NCBI GenBank assembly: GCA_030544235.1
Contig: CM060468.1
Coordinates: 6,485,758-6,549,757 of the forward strand
DNA from: Lepturacanthus savala
Taxonomy: Eukaryota > Chordata > Actinopteri > Scombriformes > Trichiuridae
Length of the DNA: 64,000 nt
Reading direction: 5' to 3'
Shown: piece after piece, positions 45,401-58,970 of the stretch
Layout of the letters: each line of letters opens with the position of its first letter
Numbering within the stretch: position 1 is the stretch's first letter
Program-made: the position numbers and the translations under genes
Notes under the pieces: generated by a model
Told to the model about the DNA's origin: nothing
The model's input: only the letters and a program-made list of their open reading frames with translations
Database searches by the model: none

Positions 45401-48219
45401 AGTGGAGAAAATTGCAAGTGTTGTTGGGAAATAAATACAAGAAAGAACAAGGTACTCTATTTAAAATGCCTCAATGTTTCAATTTACATTTGCATTCAAA
45501 TGAATTGCTGAGGTCCCAGCTTTATTCTGTGCCTGTATGCTGAAATATACATTCCTCTATGAGCTTAATCAAAAGTCAAATGCAGATGTTCGCTTTCACA
45601 GGTGCACCATATCAACTGCAAATGAAAAACAAGTGTTTCCCAGAGGTGATGGAATTTGTTTCACTACTTGCCTTGGCCCTCCTCCGCCTCTTTCCCTTCA
45701 CTTGCTATTTAACTTCAAAATCAAATGTCACTTGAGAACAGCAGCTAGGGATTACAGGAAACACATTGGGATGCAACACACATTTCCATGACCCAGCTTG
45801 TCGTCCCTCGTGTGGAGTAGAAGCTTTTTCTCCAATCTGTGATGTCTGTTTTGGGGCGTTCTGTGTTACAGTAATTTGGTGACACCAGATGGAATTTGAA
45901 ATCAAATGGAAAAGAGACTCTGATCTTTGTTCATCTCTTGGAATGGCCTGTGCGAGAGAGATGAGGTCACTGGATTCAGCCTCTCTCCCTCTCTCTCCCG
46001 CTTATTAAAGATGTCCCTATGGTAAAACGACTCCATGTTCAGTCCCCATATTAACACATGAAGCCTAATTGCTTTATGCTTTAACAGTATCTCGCCTCAC
46101 TAGATCTTCACAGTCCCTCACACATGGGAGTTATGGATATCTGTTGTGGCTTGTGGCCATCTTACCGTGCCTTTTCCCAAACACCGCTTCCATCTGTTTG
46201 CTGGAAATACACCGTAACATTCTAAATGGCGAGTAATGTATTTATCCAGGAAACTGTTTCGGTAAATAGTGTTTGGGAAAAACACTTTGTATTGTGTGTG
46301 TAATCACATTGAAACACTGTCAGTTCACTAATGCCTGCGAGGGGGAATAGAGAGATTTGTCCCTCTTATGAATTCAGAACTTACGCTTGGGATGTGCACG
46401 GAATAAGTGAGGACACGCACGCCCGCGCACACACACACACACACAGGCAGGTTGTTCAGTGTTTAGCCCACCACTGTTACCGAGCGGAGTTCACTCATTC
46501 ACAAACAACAGGACTTCTGTCCTCTGTTCCATCTGGTCAACTGGGCTCACTTGTTTCGATACACACACATTCAACTCACTTGCGCACGCCTACACACTCT
46601 GTCACAATCCTTTGTAATCAAAGCCTCCGATTGTTAGTTTCATTTCACCTCCCATCTGTTTATTCCTCTGTTTATATTCGTCCACCTCTTCCCTCATTTG
46701 TGTCTTCCTCTGCCAAGTGTCCCCCACACTTTGCTTTCTACTTTTTCTTATGTCTCCTACCTTACAGTCTCGCTTGTCCTGTCTGTCATTAACCCTGACT
46801 CAAAGCTGTGACAGATTGACACTGAACCAGTAAGCCCCACCCCCCAGCCCCTCCACAACCCTGCACCTCCCTCCCTGTCACCTCCTCTTGTCATCGTAGG
46901 TCCCAGACTGATAACACTATGTGGTGTCCCTGCAGGATACAACCTGGGAATGAAGCCACAGAATGAAAGATATCTCTCAACTCACTGCCCTGTCATGGCG
47001 AGCAGCAACAAAGCTATTTAAATGCATCAAAAAATTCATATGGACTGAAGGAGCAGAGTACATGAGGCTTCTATATCTTTAGGGATGTGTGTTGGGGCTT
47101 AGTTTCCAAAGGAAAAATGTCCTTAAAGGATAATTCTGTATGCAATAAAAAAGGGCATGGAGGTCAGGAAGGTGGATGTGCGTGTAGCAGGTCAAGACCT
47201 GAGTTTCACAGATGCCAATTATGCCTGTTTATTCACCATAATCACAACCTTAAGGATTTCTTTTCACAGTTGGCACTGGACACAAGTCATTGTAATTGAA
47301 TAAGGAGTTTGAAAAGTCATCCAATATTGACCTTCTTGTATGGCAACAGGGTCGGTGTGGGACAGGTGGTAGACAGTGATAAAAATGGAAGAGCGTGAGA
47401 AGAGGAGGTAGACGAGGGCGGTGCCATTCTTTATTGATCGAACTTTTTTGTGACTTTTTGGGAACAAGCAGGATCTTCTAGTCTGGCACACAATGTTGAA
47501 AAACCCTAATGCTATAATCTCTGGTTCGAGAGAGAGGGAGAATTTTTTTCCAAAAAATGAGCAGGAGAAAGTGTTCCCACACTCTTTGATTTGAGCTTAA
47601 GTCTGATTGATGTCAAATGTAGAGCCAACAGGAGAAAAAAAAGGAAGAATATAAGAAAGACTGAAGTTATGCCGAGTTCACTCGCTGATGGAGATAGTCG
47701 ACAAAAGCCCCAGATCAGAGGCAAATCGGTGTTCGCTCAGCTCTCGCAAATTGGCGCTTGATCATTATGTGTGAACTGTTCAAAGATGCGATCCAGTAGA
47801 CTCATCGATGCATCACAGACACCCGAACTGTAGAGTCACAAGTCACTCTCTAAACTCTTTTCTCAACTAGAGACTGAAGACAATCTCCCAACTTTCACAG
47901 TTAAAACTGGGTGGAAAAAAAAAATTGGGCAGACCTTCATATTGGGGCAGTGAAATCTGGTGATATTAAGAATTTCACTATAGAGAAGAAGGTTGAAAAC
48001 CATGGTCTAAATTAAATGTAAGGTGGTAAGATTTGTTGGAGGCCGTTTTCGCTGTTGTTGTCACTGTTTAGAAATCTCTAGATGTTTAGTAGGCTGAATG
48101 ATCTCAGGTCTGGTATTGCAAGATGACATCAAGAAGATTAAATGTCTGGACCTGTCAGGGAGTTCAAACTCTGCAGTGTGAAATGTGTTTTTGTGTTGAG
48201 CCACAGCCAATGAGATCAT
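45401..48219. other. Intergenic stretch, simple repeats only
   Basis: Includes a (CA)9 tract at 46428-46445 and CT-rich DNA at 46560-46890. 47700-48010 has repeat-like phrasing (for example GGTTGAAAACCATGGTCTAA near 47990) and may be the edge of a degraded element. The 153-residue frame at 46331-46792 is translated low-complexity pyrimidine-rich DNA. Confidence 0.35.
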
Positions 48220-48221
48220 AA

Positions 48222-48410
48222 GAGTGCTTTCACACCAGTTGGTGCGCACCAAATGGTCTGTTCGAACCAAAGGTGCTTAGTTTGGTTCATTTTCAGTAGT
48301 GGTTGCGCACTAAATCAAGCGACCGAGACCTCTAGGACAGGTGGTCTCGGTCCACTTGACTCTGCACCGAATGACAAACTTTGGTGCAGTCCCTCTGGTG
48401 AGAATGCAAA
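48222..48410. mobile_element. Palindromic miniature element with GGTCTCGGTC core
   Basis: The ends read GCTTTCACACCA on the left and GCATTCTCACCA inverted on the right. The centre has an exact 10-bp inverted repeat, GACCGAGACC (48321-48330) with GGTCTCGGTC (48343-48352). The sub-terminal TTGGTGCGCACCAAA resembles a familiar fish DNA transposon end. Superfamily and target duplication are unresolved. Confidence 0.65.
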
Positions 48411-50274
48411 CTCAGGTCCAAATGAGGGGATACTAATTATTCCATCGGCTACCTTGTGGGTCTTTAGAACAATATTCATCCCATATGACCTCATTCATGA
48501 CAATAGCACGTCTCCTCTGCCTGATTTGCTATGGGTCTTCAGCATCTTTCAGTGCATCCGCAAATTGTTCTCCAGATGCAGTTGTAACTCATTTTGGAAC
48601 TGGATATGTCACAATAAATGGCTAATACGGAGGATGTAATACACAAAGATAAGAGCAAGTATCAAGGTGCAAATGTGTTGCCAGAGATTGCTACCAAACA
48701 TGTAGACATTTGCGAAGGGGCTCCCCCATATGTCCCAGATATGGGGTCTTTTTCCATGTCACTTCTCACATGTCACACTTGCCTGGAGAAAGATGTTGTA
48801 ATGTGTGACTCCTGCCACCAATCAGTCAGGTAGTGTGTTAACTACAACACATTCACTGATATAAGACAAAAAAATGCATTGGGTGCTTGATTATGTGGGC
48901 CACTAGATTTCAGTCTACACAAGCTTGTATTGTTAGCAGTAACAACTTTAATTGTTGATGCATATTTTTCTTTTTGTGTTGAAGTTCCCACAAGTTCAAA
49001 AAAAGAAAGCATCGATAATAACATGAACTACTGCCTCCATAAACACTAGCTCAGCAGAGCAGAATTTTTATAATACAAACAAACATTAACATGTCCATTC
49101 ATTGGATGTAACTATGCCTCATTACACCCTCAAATTGAATCTAAAAGGATAACTAATACAGCTGGCTCATTAAAGACCACACACAAAGTAACAACCGTAT
49201 TGAACAAACAAACAAATTACCAAAATGAGAGCAATAGGAGAGTATTGCTTGAATTATGTTTATAGCATGGGTTTCATGGTAAACATTATAGATTTCTAAA
49301 GAAAAGTTTGCTTGTCCCGAGGCGGGGTCTTACAAAGTTTGGTATCCACTTGTGCATTCATATGTTTTTGAATGTTTATTCATCTGTGTCCATGCAAATG
49401 TGTTCCAGTGTCCGTAGGCGGGCGGAACATTTGTTTGTTGGCGGCAACTTTCCCCGAAGTCCCGTCTAATGGGGATAAGCGAATGGCCTGTGGCAGGAGA
49501 GATAGACGGATGTTGTGTTTATTGTGACGGGTCCACGGGCTACAGCCGCAACATCACAACTAGAGGAAGACACAGCTGGAATTCTCCATAGAACAGACAT
49601 GATTAAGACAACAAAGAGGAGTGATAGGAAGACAAAAAAGAGAGGGGGGATTATTGGGCAGAGATTATACGCTGGGGAAAGTCATGATTGAGATGGCAAT
49701 GGGGAATGACAGGGAGACTTACACTATGTCAAGAGGGTTAAAGTATTATTTAAAGATCATCATATGCACACTTGAAGCCCTGTTATCCACATTTGCCAGA
49801 TTGCATGGCTTTAGAAGGCAAAAAAAAGATGTTCTCAAATGTGTCTGCATTTTTAGTTTGTCAATGATAGACTCAGGCAATGTGCGATGTGTGTCGAATA
49901 AGCGAAAAAAGGCAATATCTCCACCTTTTTAACTATCTTGTATTTGTATAAGCAGTGCGTACAATAACATTACATGTGACATGCTCATGCATTTAGCTGT
50001 CAAATGGAAGCCTGCTTGACTTAACAGTAGGCATTTATCTTATATGAAGAAAAACCTGTCAGATGTTACAAGTCCCTGTTTGCACCAGGGATGTGGGTAA
50101 CATATCCTCCTCACTTTTCAAATTTATGCCTTTTAATCTTTTAGATTTTTGAGCTTTTAGATGATAAGATCAACATGTTAATATGCTCAAGAGTCTTCTT
50201 CAGTTATTACCATGCCCTCCCGGCAATTAAGCTTTAGAGCAGTTACGAGTGAGTGGCACAGGTTTTTTTTTGTT
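48411..50274. other. Intergenic stretch with one unusual small frame
   Basis: AT-rich background. The frame 48618-48833 (71 codons) contains CHTC and CDSC separated by seven residues near its end, like a small zinc-binding knuckle, and is followed by a GTAGTG that could be a splice donor. The rest shows nothing. 49390-49560 keeps several CpGs. Confidence 0.35.
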
Positions 50275-50277
50275 GTT

Positions 50278-50526
50278 GTTGACACGGTGGGACAGTGGTT
50301 AGTGCTGGTGCCTCACAGCAAGGGGGTCGCAGGTTCGAGACCTTGGTCTGTGTGGAGTTTGCATGTTCTCTTAGTGTATGAGTGAATGATGTGTGCGCTC
50401 TATGATAGGCTGGCAACCTGTCTAGGGTGTATCCCTGCCTCTCACCAGTAATGTGCAGGTATTGGCCCCAGCAGACACCTGCAACCCTAATGAGGAATAA
50501 GTGGGTATAGAAAATGATTGACTGGT
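50278..50526 (+). mobile_element. tRNA-derived SINE
   Basis: The head CACGGTGGGACAGTGGTTAG followed by TGCTGGTGCCTCACAGCA carries an A-box-like segment, and GGTTCGAGACC (50332-50342) is a good pol III B box. The body contains GTTTGCATGTTCTC, GATAGGCTGGCAACCTGTC and AGGGTGTATCCCTGCCTCTC, and the tail is AAGTGGGTATAGAAAATGA. This arrangement is typical of the abundant 'CACGGTGG' SINE of fish. About 90 bases of the usual body appear deleted after TTCTCTTAGTG. Confidence 0.85.
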
Positions 50527-51339
50527 TTTTATAAAGTATTGATAGAAAAGGCTAAATCCTGTCTGCATTTTCCCAGATAATCCCTAGTAGCTGTCATGAA
50601 AGAACAATTTAATGTGTTTCAATTTGCCCAGTTGAAACAAATAACCAAACCTCTACTTTTTTATAGTCTGTTTATAGCTGCCATGCATAACCTAGCCTCT
50701 GCTGACATCTGAAAATGCACTTTGCATGATTGCATTTAGTTGATTCCCACCTAACACACCTGGAAACAAACCTGCTTTGCATCTTCTTTTCCTTTTTTTT
50801 TTTTTTTGCATTATTTCAAATGTTTGCTTACAATTCACTTGACAGGTAGATGGAAACACAATGTAGCGGCTGCCCTATCCTCTTGCTATAGTCGCATGCT
50901 GCCTGCAAACAGCAATCAGGGATGAAAAAGTCCCATGCCTATAATAAATCAAAGATATCGAAACAAAAGATGCCTCCCTTGGTAAAAATATGCAAATAAA
51001 ATATTATTTATTAAGTTTAAAGGTTTCTTGTTGGCATTTTAGAATGTGTGCATGATAATGCTGCACTTTACACACTTCTTTGGGAAGGGGGTCTTGGGTG
51101 GAGGGTTGGGCTGGTCAAAGTTGCAGTATTACAAATTGGCAATTTTTTCTGTGTTCTTTGCACAATGACCTAACTTTCCACCTAATTTAGCTGAAAACCG
51201 ACGAGTCGTTTTTGGTCTCCTTCTATAACCAGCAGACGAAGAAGCAAACAGGGCTGTAAATGTTCTCCTCGGCAGGTAATGTTTGTTTTACAGAGCATGC
51301 AGGACTAGAAACTGGAGAATCGTATTTGTTCTGTGATGT
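50527..51339. other. AT-rich stretch, nothing identified
   Basis: Short T-runs (50270s and 50793-50808) and no credible frame or repeat. Confidence 0.4.
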
Positions 51340-52620
51340 TGTGGCATTTGTACTGCGAGAGCCGCACAGAACACAGCAGCCTATTCCAGCTACAGCCCGT
51401 CATAATGAAATTCTGCCAACGTTTATTGTGCAGTAGCACCAAGATGTGAGATGTGGTTTAAGAGGTCTTATAAACATAGCTGTTTGCCTTTGCTTTATTC
51501 CAGTAGCGGGGATCGTGCTTGAAGACATCTACTTTTTAACGAATTCTCTCCATTCTCTTATTGCTTTCTTGCACCAACACGTGTTAATGCAAGGAAGCAT
51601 TCGTCTGCTTCTGCTTTGAAACCCTCTTAACTCAAAGGCACGACCTGGTGGTTTTGAATTTGAAGTGGATGACACATCCCATGGTAAAAATAACTCAAAT
51701 AAAGACAAAGCCACTGACAACAATTCAAAGTATCTTCCTTAGAAAGCACTCGATAAGTAATTCATACTTCGAACTTTTAAATCTAAACAAGATTATAACA
51801 CTTGAATAGATATGCAGTTTTTCCACTGTATTTTTCATGGATTTATGTAGTTTACATGCAGTCTAACATGTGACTAGTGATCAAAGGACTTCCATTGTAT
51901 GGGAGGGCACATATTCCTCTTTATATAGCAACAATACAGTATTATGCTACTTTTGTGTGCAGGTGTTCAAGGATCATCCCGCTGTGATGCATTTGCATGT
52001 TTATACTGGTGTAACTGTAATGTCAATGGATTTAAAGTACTTATATTTACTGTTACTTATTTTCATGTTGTTCTATTCATGATCTGCTCTGGCTCAATTT
52101 ATACCAAAATCTATATTGACGTTCGCCTCAGCTCGGCCGCTGTGATGAAAGATGCAATTCCAATCAATAACATGCAATCCCTCATCAAGCACTCATTTAC
52201 TATCACGTCCACATATACACGAGCAAACGGATCAGCGCATCCACCCCCGGCAGTCTGGCGGCAGGATCACGGGTATCTGGAGGCAGAATTTAATTTACGA
52301 TAGCGCGCCTCCTACTTTCATTGCAAACACATTCATACGCACTCACATGAGTTTTATTTATTTCCCCAACACCTGTTGCATCCGCGTTGACAGCAACGTT
52401 ATTGATTGGAGCCGAGCCGGGGCGTTCAAGCTAAACCGGCTTGTAAGTCAGTTAAGTTTACAATAATGCGGGGTTATCCGCAGCTCATATATCTTGTGGC
52501 GGATGCAGGTGATGGGTGGATGAACAGCTGTCTAAGCAGCACGTACGCCAGGTGTAGCGAGGCGATGTCTCTGCACAATCTGTCAGTGCACCTACAGTAT
52601 GAATATAACGCAACGAAAAA
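51340..52620. other. Complex non-coding block; candidate conserved elements
   Basis: Repeat-poor, with retained CpGs, especially 52110-52310 and 52380-52570. It includes a CACGTG E-box near 51578-51583. The open frames here (119 and 104 residues) overlap one another and look like no known protein. Confidence 0.25.
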
Positions 52621-52627
52621 AAATAAA

Positions 52628-52752
<125 letters not shown>

Positions 52753-52759
52753 TCCATCC

Positions 52760-54260
52760 CTCTCATCAGCCCATCATTCAACTAGGTGCAGATCTGTCTA
52801 TCATTCATCCAGTCATCTGCTTCTCCAGCCATCCATCTGTTCACACAAACACAGAAACATCCATCCAGTCTTTGAAAACTCTGATCACTTCCCTCATCAA
52901 CATCTCACGGCGAGAGCTTCATTAAAGTTGTTGCATCGAATTAGACGAGACATTCTGGCTGCTCGTCGCTCACATTACTCTTTTTAGTTGTGCAAACGAG
53001 GCCCCCGAAGCCCCATAAGGCATATGGTACGCTTGTCAACATTTTCCGTTTTAATGATTCCCTACATTGCGACCGGTCGCGTGAAAAAAAAAATCACGGG
53101 CACGGCGGCGTCCCGGTACACTTCGGGTTCAAGTTCCTCTCTGTACGGTACATGATAACAAGCCTCGGAGCGCTGAAACACATCACAGGACCCACGCAGA
53201 CGTTCGGAGCGGTGGGAACAAGTGAGGATCACTGCTATGCGGGATCAGGCCTTGGGCGACTCGTTCGTTTTTTGAGACCATCGCCGCTTAACTCCCCTCC
53301 CACGAGCAGCCAGGAGAATGTAAACATCTCTTTATGCATCCTACATCATGCAGGGGGAGGGCAGCATGTCTCTCTCTGCCTCCGGATAGCAGCTCCTCAG
53401 GTGTGTGAAAATATAGGAGGAAGGACGTCGCTGCCCGCAGGACAGATGTGGCTTCAACCACCCCCTGGCAAACGCGATATGTTGTCTCGCAATGGGTTTA
53501 ACGAGATAATAAATATCGTATAACACATATGTAACTACGCTGCAATCACGAGACAGCATGAAAATTACGCTGTCACCTATTCGGGGAGTAATGGCTGCTT
53601 CAATAATTGAGTGTCCTTCAAAACGTTGTGGGGTAATATGACACTTCTGATTACAGTCATTTATCAGCGTCTTTTTTTATTGTCAGAACAGAAGCGTTTT
53701 AATAGAACACAACTGTAATAAGGTTGTTTAGGGTAAGGTGATGAAATTATTTCCTTGGCAGTTGGTAAAGTTTTTTTTTTTTTTAATTCGATTGAAAGGA
53801 ATTATCTTAAAATCCAGCCTTTTCCTGGCAGTGACTTTCCTTATGTGCCTCTATAGAGTGACTGCAGGTGTGTATACTTTCCGAGCCAACGGTTTGCGAA
53901 AGTACTATTAAATGTGATACCTCATTGGGACACATACACACACACACACACCCTGACAAGCCACTTCATTAGCTGAGGACCCGAAAGACAGAAACATCTA
54001 CAGTAGCTGCTGCACTCTGGGTAATAAGCTCTGGACAAAAAGCTCCACCTTTTCACTGACTCCAAAGATGCTGCTCAGAGACACACGTTTATGCGCCCGG
54101 GCAAATCCACTCTATATGAATGGAGGCGAGGATCCAAGGCGCAGGTAAAGATGACAGCGGCATCGCAAGTCAAACTAGTTAAATCACATGGGAATGGGCC
54201 GCACACACTGAGAAGCGGCTACCGCGTCGCTCACCTTATAGAGGCACCCGAGGGATAATT
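52760..54260. other. CpG-retaining block with an open 177-codon frame
   Basis: 52980-53560 keeps many CpGs (for example GACCGGTCGCG near 53070). The frame 52990-53523 is the longest in the window that is free of simple repeat, and it continues in phase upstream of a single TAG at 52985-52987. It has no recognisable domain, signal peptide or membrane segment, so chance in GC-richer DNA is the default reading. 54068-54146 is a short frame ending at a good donor-like CGCAG-GTAAAG. Either could be a non-coding or lineage-specific exon. Confidence 0.25.
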
Positions 54261-54823
54261 GCCAGGCTGCTTCCATTTCTCTCCCTTTTCCACCTCTGCC
54301 TCTCCATGGAGGAGCATTGTTCTTTGTAATTACTTTGGAGGGCTGCGAGTCAACTTAAAGAGATGTGCCGCCTCTGTTCTCCATTCACCCCATGCTTCAC
54401 TTTTTTTTTCTTTTCTCCTTTACATTTTTCAATCAAAAATGGATGGAAAACATGTATTTAGAATGACAAATACATGAATTTGTGCTGAATGAGCTTTACT
54501 ATAGATTATCAGCATCCATGTGTTACATCTTTATTGGTTAGAAATGTATTATATTCCAGTTTAGGACCTGGCCCTATAGTGCACACATTTCATGTATGCA
54601 GGCTTTTGTATAGCAATAACTTAGTGTCAACATTTCATTTAAGTCTATGAATGGAGTTTTTTTGATGAGGTGCTGACCTCTTCCTTATTGCTCATTTATT
54701 AACTGAGCTACAGTACATTTTTGCTGAGTTGAGTATTTAACATTTTCGATTTAGATTCCCGTCTCACGCCAGAGCCCTGTTAGTGATTATGCTCCATGCT
54801 GGAATACAGATTACTGTGCAGCT
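54261..54823. other. Intergenic stretch, nothing identified
   Basis: AT-rich with a T-run near 54402-54410. No gene or repeat family seen. Confidence 0.4.
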
Positions 54824-54824
54824 T

Positions 54825-54896
54825 TGTGTGTGTGCGTGTGTGTGTGCGCGCGCATGCATGTGTGTGTGTTTGCTTATGTGTGTGCGTGCATGTGTT
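54825..54896. repeat. TG/CG/CA alternating tract
   Basis: 54825-54868 is 44 bp of unbroken pyrimidine-purine alternation that includes a CGCGCG core; further TG and CG units continue to 54896 with interruptions. Alternation of this type favours Z-DNA. Confidence 0.9.
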
Positions 54897-56100
54897 CAGT
54901 GTTGTTTTGATGAGTTAAGCTGTCAGACATCAAGCCCATAAAACTAACATTAAGCTAACAGCGGCCAACTTTCAGGTTATGAAATGTTTATGGTGGAGGT
55001 TCATCTGAGTGTGAACGGTATTGTGACACATATCAGAATTCATGTGGCTTGTGCTGTTGATGCTGTTCTGAAAAATAATGCAAATGATAATAAAACATTT
55101 CTGAGTCACATATGAGTAAAAAGATCATATTTAGGTCACATTAGGCTGCAGTGTGAACAAGGCAACTGGAAGTAGTTTTAACAGTGGGTGATGTGAAAAG
55201 GTAATATAAATAAACAGATTGAAATTTTACAATTTACTGACATATTTACTTTAATATTGTCTGACAGTTTAAGAACAATTTAAGAAACAATGCAAGAACA
55301 GTTTCAAAATGTTGTATCTGACAATTTACGAATAAAATATATTCATTCTCAAATTTCCTCCCAAAAAATGCATGAATTGTCTTTGTGACATGTTCATCTG
55401 TATTTGTTTCTGTTATTAGATTTATACGTTCATTCATTCACTCTGCTGCTACAACTGAACTTCAATACACCTCTAAATACATAGAATGTAGACAATAGAT
55501 TGTATGTGTTAAAATCACTCCCTATGATATTTATAAAGAATTTACAAATTGCGCAAAATATTTTAATACAAGCATTTAAAAAAAAACTCACTCTCGCCAC
55601 TAATTAACATAAGCAGAACAAAAAATAAACAGTACTTTACAAGGTAATTCCTTCAACTCAAACCATGATCTTTCACTAAACCAAATCATAGTTTTCACAC
55701 CACAATGCATGTCATTCTGCAGTGCAGGTAAACAGTGTTCATTCAGTTATTAATTTGAAAACCCTTTTTTTGTAGAGTTTTTACTGGAGATTTAATTTGT
55801 GACAACTACGGCGTTTCATACTTTGTTAAATAGCCACACCTTTGACTGGATGACTGGACTGATTGTAGCATAATAATGCCATCACATCCAACATCTCAAT
55901 GAATGATTTAAGCTCCCGTTTTCTGTCAATTTAGATATTGCCAATTGGCTATTAATGACTGACATCTCCCAAGGAGGGATGAATCATTGCCAGACTCTCA
56001 CCTAAAGTTGTTTTTCTCTGATGTTTCTAAATTCCCACCCCCTCAAGGAAACAAAAACATGTCTATTCTGACCTGGGATGAATTTCACTTTAATGAATAG
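54897..56100. other. AT-rich stretch, nothing identified
   Basis: No gene, transposon or tandem repeat was recognised. Confidence 0.4.
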
Positions 56101-58580
56101 ACCAGCTGACAGCGTGCTTGGAAGGAGATTACAGCCATCAGTCGGTGTCCCAGACTGACAGATCCGTGCCTCTGACTCCTAGTGATGTATTGGCAGGGTG
56201 CCAGACAGACAAAGCCGGGGCTGCCAGACAACATTAAAGCTGAACCGACCCTCCCAGAGTCACATCACAAGACACCCGAGCCTACAGTATATCGACTGGA
56301 GATCAACACTCCAGATGAGAATCTTCGAGTTGCTCATAATCAGTGTTTGGCTTGCCTTGATGTCACTGTGATCAAAATAGCGATAAAGGCGCGGATGAAT
56401 ATAGCACAGGGTTTTTTATTCAAACAGCTGCGTGTTGTATCTTTGAGTTTTATCTTTACACTCCAGCACTTACGGGGAAAATGTCACCCTTAAAACTTCA
56501 TTATTGCCATTCACACGCGTCAATGAGCAAACGTGACGCCGCCTCCTCCAGATGCAACTCTAATGAAATCTTATGCACAAGCCAGTTTTCGACAAAAGTG
56601 GAAGTGGTGAACATCAAATGCAAATGTCGGTCTCTGGATTCCAAAGAATAAGGATTGCAGACTTAGAGAGTTTATAAAGAGTTAGTGCTCTCTCTAAATA
56701 TATAACGCCATCCATCAATGTAGTTTTACACTTTTCTTTACTCTTTTCATCCTAACTTCATCCTTTAAATGCACTAGAAAAACAAAAAGCAATGATATTT
56801 TTTACTGTGTTGAACCTCAATTGAGTTTTCTTTGTAAGTGTTTTTTCATTCATCATTCATTATCCTTCATTATCACATGAATGAAATCCAGTACGGAAAC
56901 CCATTGAAACCGTGGGAATTCAATCTTAAACATTGTGTATGGTTTGAACCTATATTAAAAGAAAAAACTCCATATTGTCTTCATGTACTGAAGACCCTGG
57001 AAATACTATGATTTGAGCCCATTTTTGACCCAAAGTCATGAAATTGCTGCATAATTATTTTATCGTCTATGCCTATTTGTGGAAGAAATGTATAATAATT
57101 GAATTATATAAATTATTTCTAGTTGTTTTTTTTTTCATTGTCCTTAAAATGTGGATCAAGAACCCGCCCTACCAACACAAAAACAGTTTGGCCTTTGATC
57201 AAAAATACAAAATCATGTGATTCGCACTTAAGTTTGCAGTGTATGCCAGCGAGTCTTATTTTTACGGAGTCTGCTTCTAAAATCCATCAATCCTAGGTCA
57301 TTGGATCACACCAGACAGGAAGTCGGACACGGTTTCAGCATTAACCTTCCAAAATAAAACACAACGTGCCAGTCATATCAACAATACGTCATATCGAATG
57401 ACAGCAGTTCAGAATTCATGTGGACAGAGACTCGATATATTGACAGTCACATGGATGACGAAAGTGGAAGTGGAAAAACACTAGAATATTTATGACTCCA
57501 CAGATGCTATTTTATAACGAAAATGGCAGGAAAGACAAAGCCTGGCATTTCACATCTAAACATGATACACCAGCCTTAGACTAAAAGGAAATGTTAAAAT
57601 GTTAAAATAAATTGTCCAATCCTGTCAGCGGCCATGCGGATAACCGATTGGTACCAATTGGCCATTGAACATCTGACTGAATTTCTGACAGAAATCCTGT
57701 CTCACACAGTTAAAGCAGAGCCAATGTGTTTTTTGTTTTTTCCTCACGGAGCCTGCATGAAAAATCTACTCACTCAGTCCTGTAGGTTGGTTCCAATCAA
57801 AATAAAGGCGAGGAAGTGGCAAACGACATCTGGATGCGTCAACAGACAAACCCTCTTCTACTTTCTTCTCCTCCTCCTCCTTTTAGTTTAATGGCAGTTC
57901 TCGTCCTTGTCCTTGATGCTTTTTTCTTTTCTTTTTTTTTTTGTGAAGGTCTCTCGGTCGCTTTCTCCTCTTCTGCAATCCTTATACGATTCACTTGTAC
58001 ATCGTGAGCAGTAATTAAACAACAACAATCTCCAAAATCATGTAGTGTGTGCCGCCTTAATGTGCCTCTTTATTGGGGTTTTGCATAGTTTAATAGCTGT
58101 TCAAGGGCAATGTGGCAGTTTATAGCTGTGATTTCCTATTCACGTCCGCCATTCAGCTCCTTCTTCTTTTTTTTCCCTCCACCAGATTTAAAACTGTAAA
58201 CAATAAATTTAAAACTATCTCGCAATCAAAGCATGCCTCTATCGCAAAGAGGCATGCCTGAAAGAAGCCCATTCTGAACAATTGTTCAGTTAACATTAAG
58301 GTCAAATAGAGATTGAATGAATAATGCATTTCTATCAGACAAGTCTGGTATACTGAGGAGTTGTGGAGGGAGAAAATGTGATTTTATTTCGCGGGTCCGG
58401 CCTCTGTTTCGTATCACCCCCTGAGAAGCGTAATTTAAACCCAGACAAAAGTGTGAGCAAGCAACAGATCAATTGCAGCAGTTTTATTGGTGTGGCGTGA
58501 GATGCATGCAGGCGGCGGCCCAGAAAGAGCGGCGAGGGTGACATCTTAACCAACCCATCAGCTGCTGACGGCAAAGCACA
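56100..58580. other. Complex non-coding blocks; candidate conserved elements
   Basis: 56100-56660 and 57600-58150 look most constrained: balanced composition, retained CpGs and no repeats. A POU octamer ATGCAAAT lies at 56618-56625. AT-rich DNA separates the blocks (56660-57240). The 103-residue frame at 56182-56493 matches no family. A 10-bp palindrome lies at 58231-58257. Confidence 0.3.
58231..58257. repeat. Perfect 10-bp inverted repeat, 7-nt loop
   Basis: GCATGCCTCT (58231-58240) and AGAGGCATGC (58248-58257) are exact reverse complements around ATCGCAA. Confidence 0.95.
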
Positions 58581-58598
58581 AAGCTTGGCCGGAGCAGA

Positions 58599-58613
58599 TT
58601 TTTTTTTTTTTTT
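58599..58613. repeat. T15 homopolymer
   Basis: Uninterrupted T-run; no retroposon body recognised beside it. Confidence 0.8.
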
Positions 58614-58970
58614 AAATAACTAGTTTCATTTCTGGCATCTCGCTGATATAACTTTTATAGAGAAAATGTAGGTTTTGTTATTGCTCCCCGAGCAGTACGT
58701 TCAGAGCCAGACACCAACTAGTGAGGTTCCCGCAGGTGCAGCTCTCGCCATTTGGCCAAGCTGCTTCTCTATTCTAGTCCCACAGATGTGTTTTTCTTCC
58801 ATTTATAATTAACTTCTAATGTTCAGAAAATTGAGGGAATTAAACTGAATGATTTGTTAATAAAGTATAAAAAGGGCATTATACTCTAAGAAAATAAAAT
58901 TAAATCCTTATAACTCAATACTGACCCTGATTCCACTACTCAGGGGCAAAATTAAAATAAAGGATGTGTT

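Noticed and set aside
46331..46792. 153-residue plus-strand gene
   Set aside because: His/Thr/Ser-rich translation of CA- and CT-rich DNA; no family resemblance.
50278..50360. Functional tRNA gene
   Set aside because: A and B boxes are present but the cloverleaf is not, and the sequence continues into a SINE body and tail.
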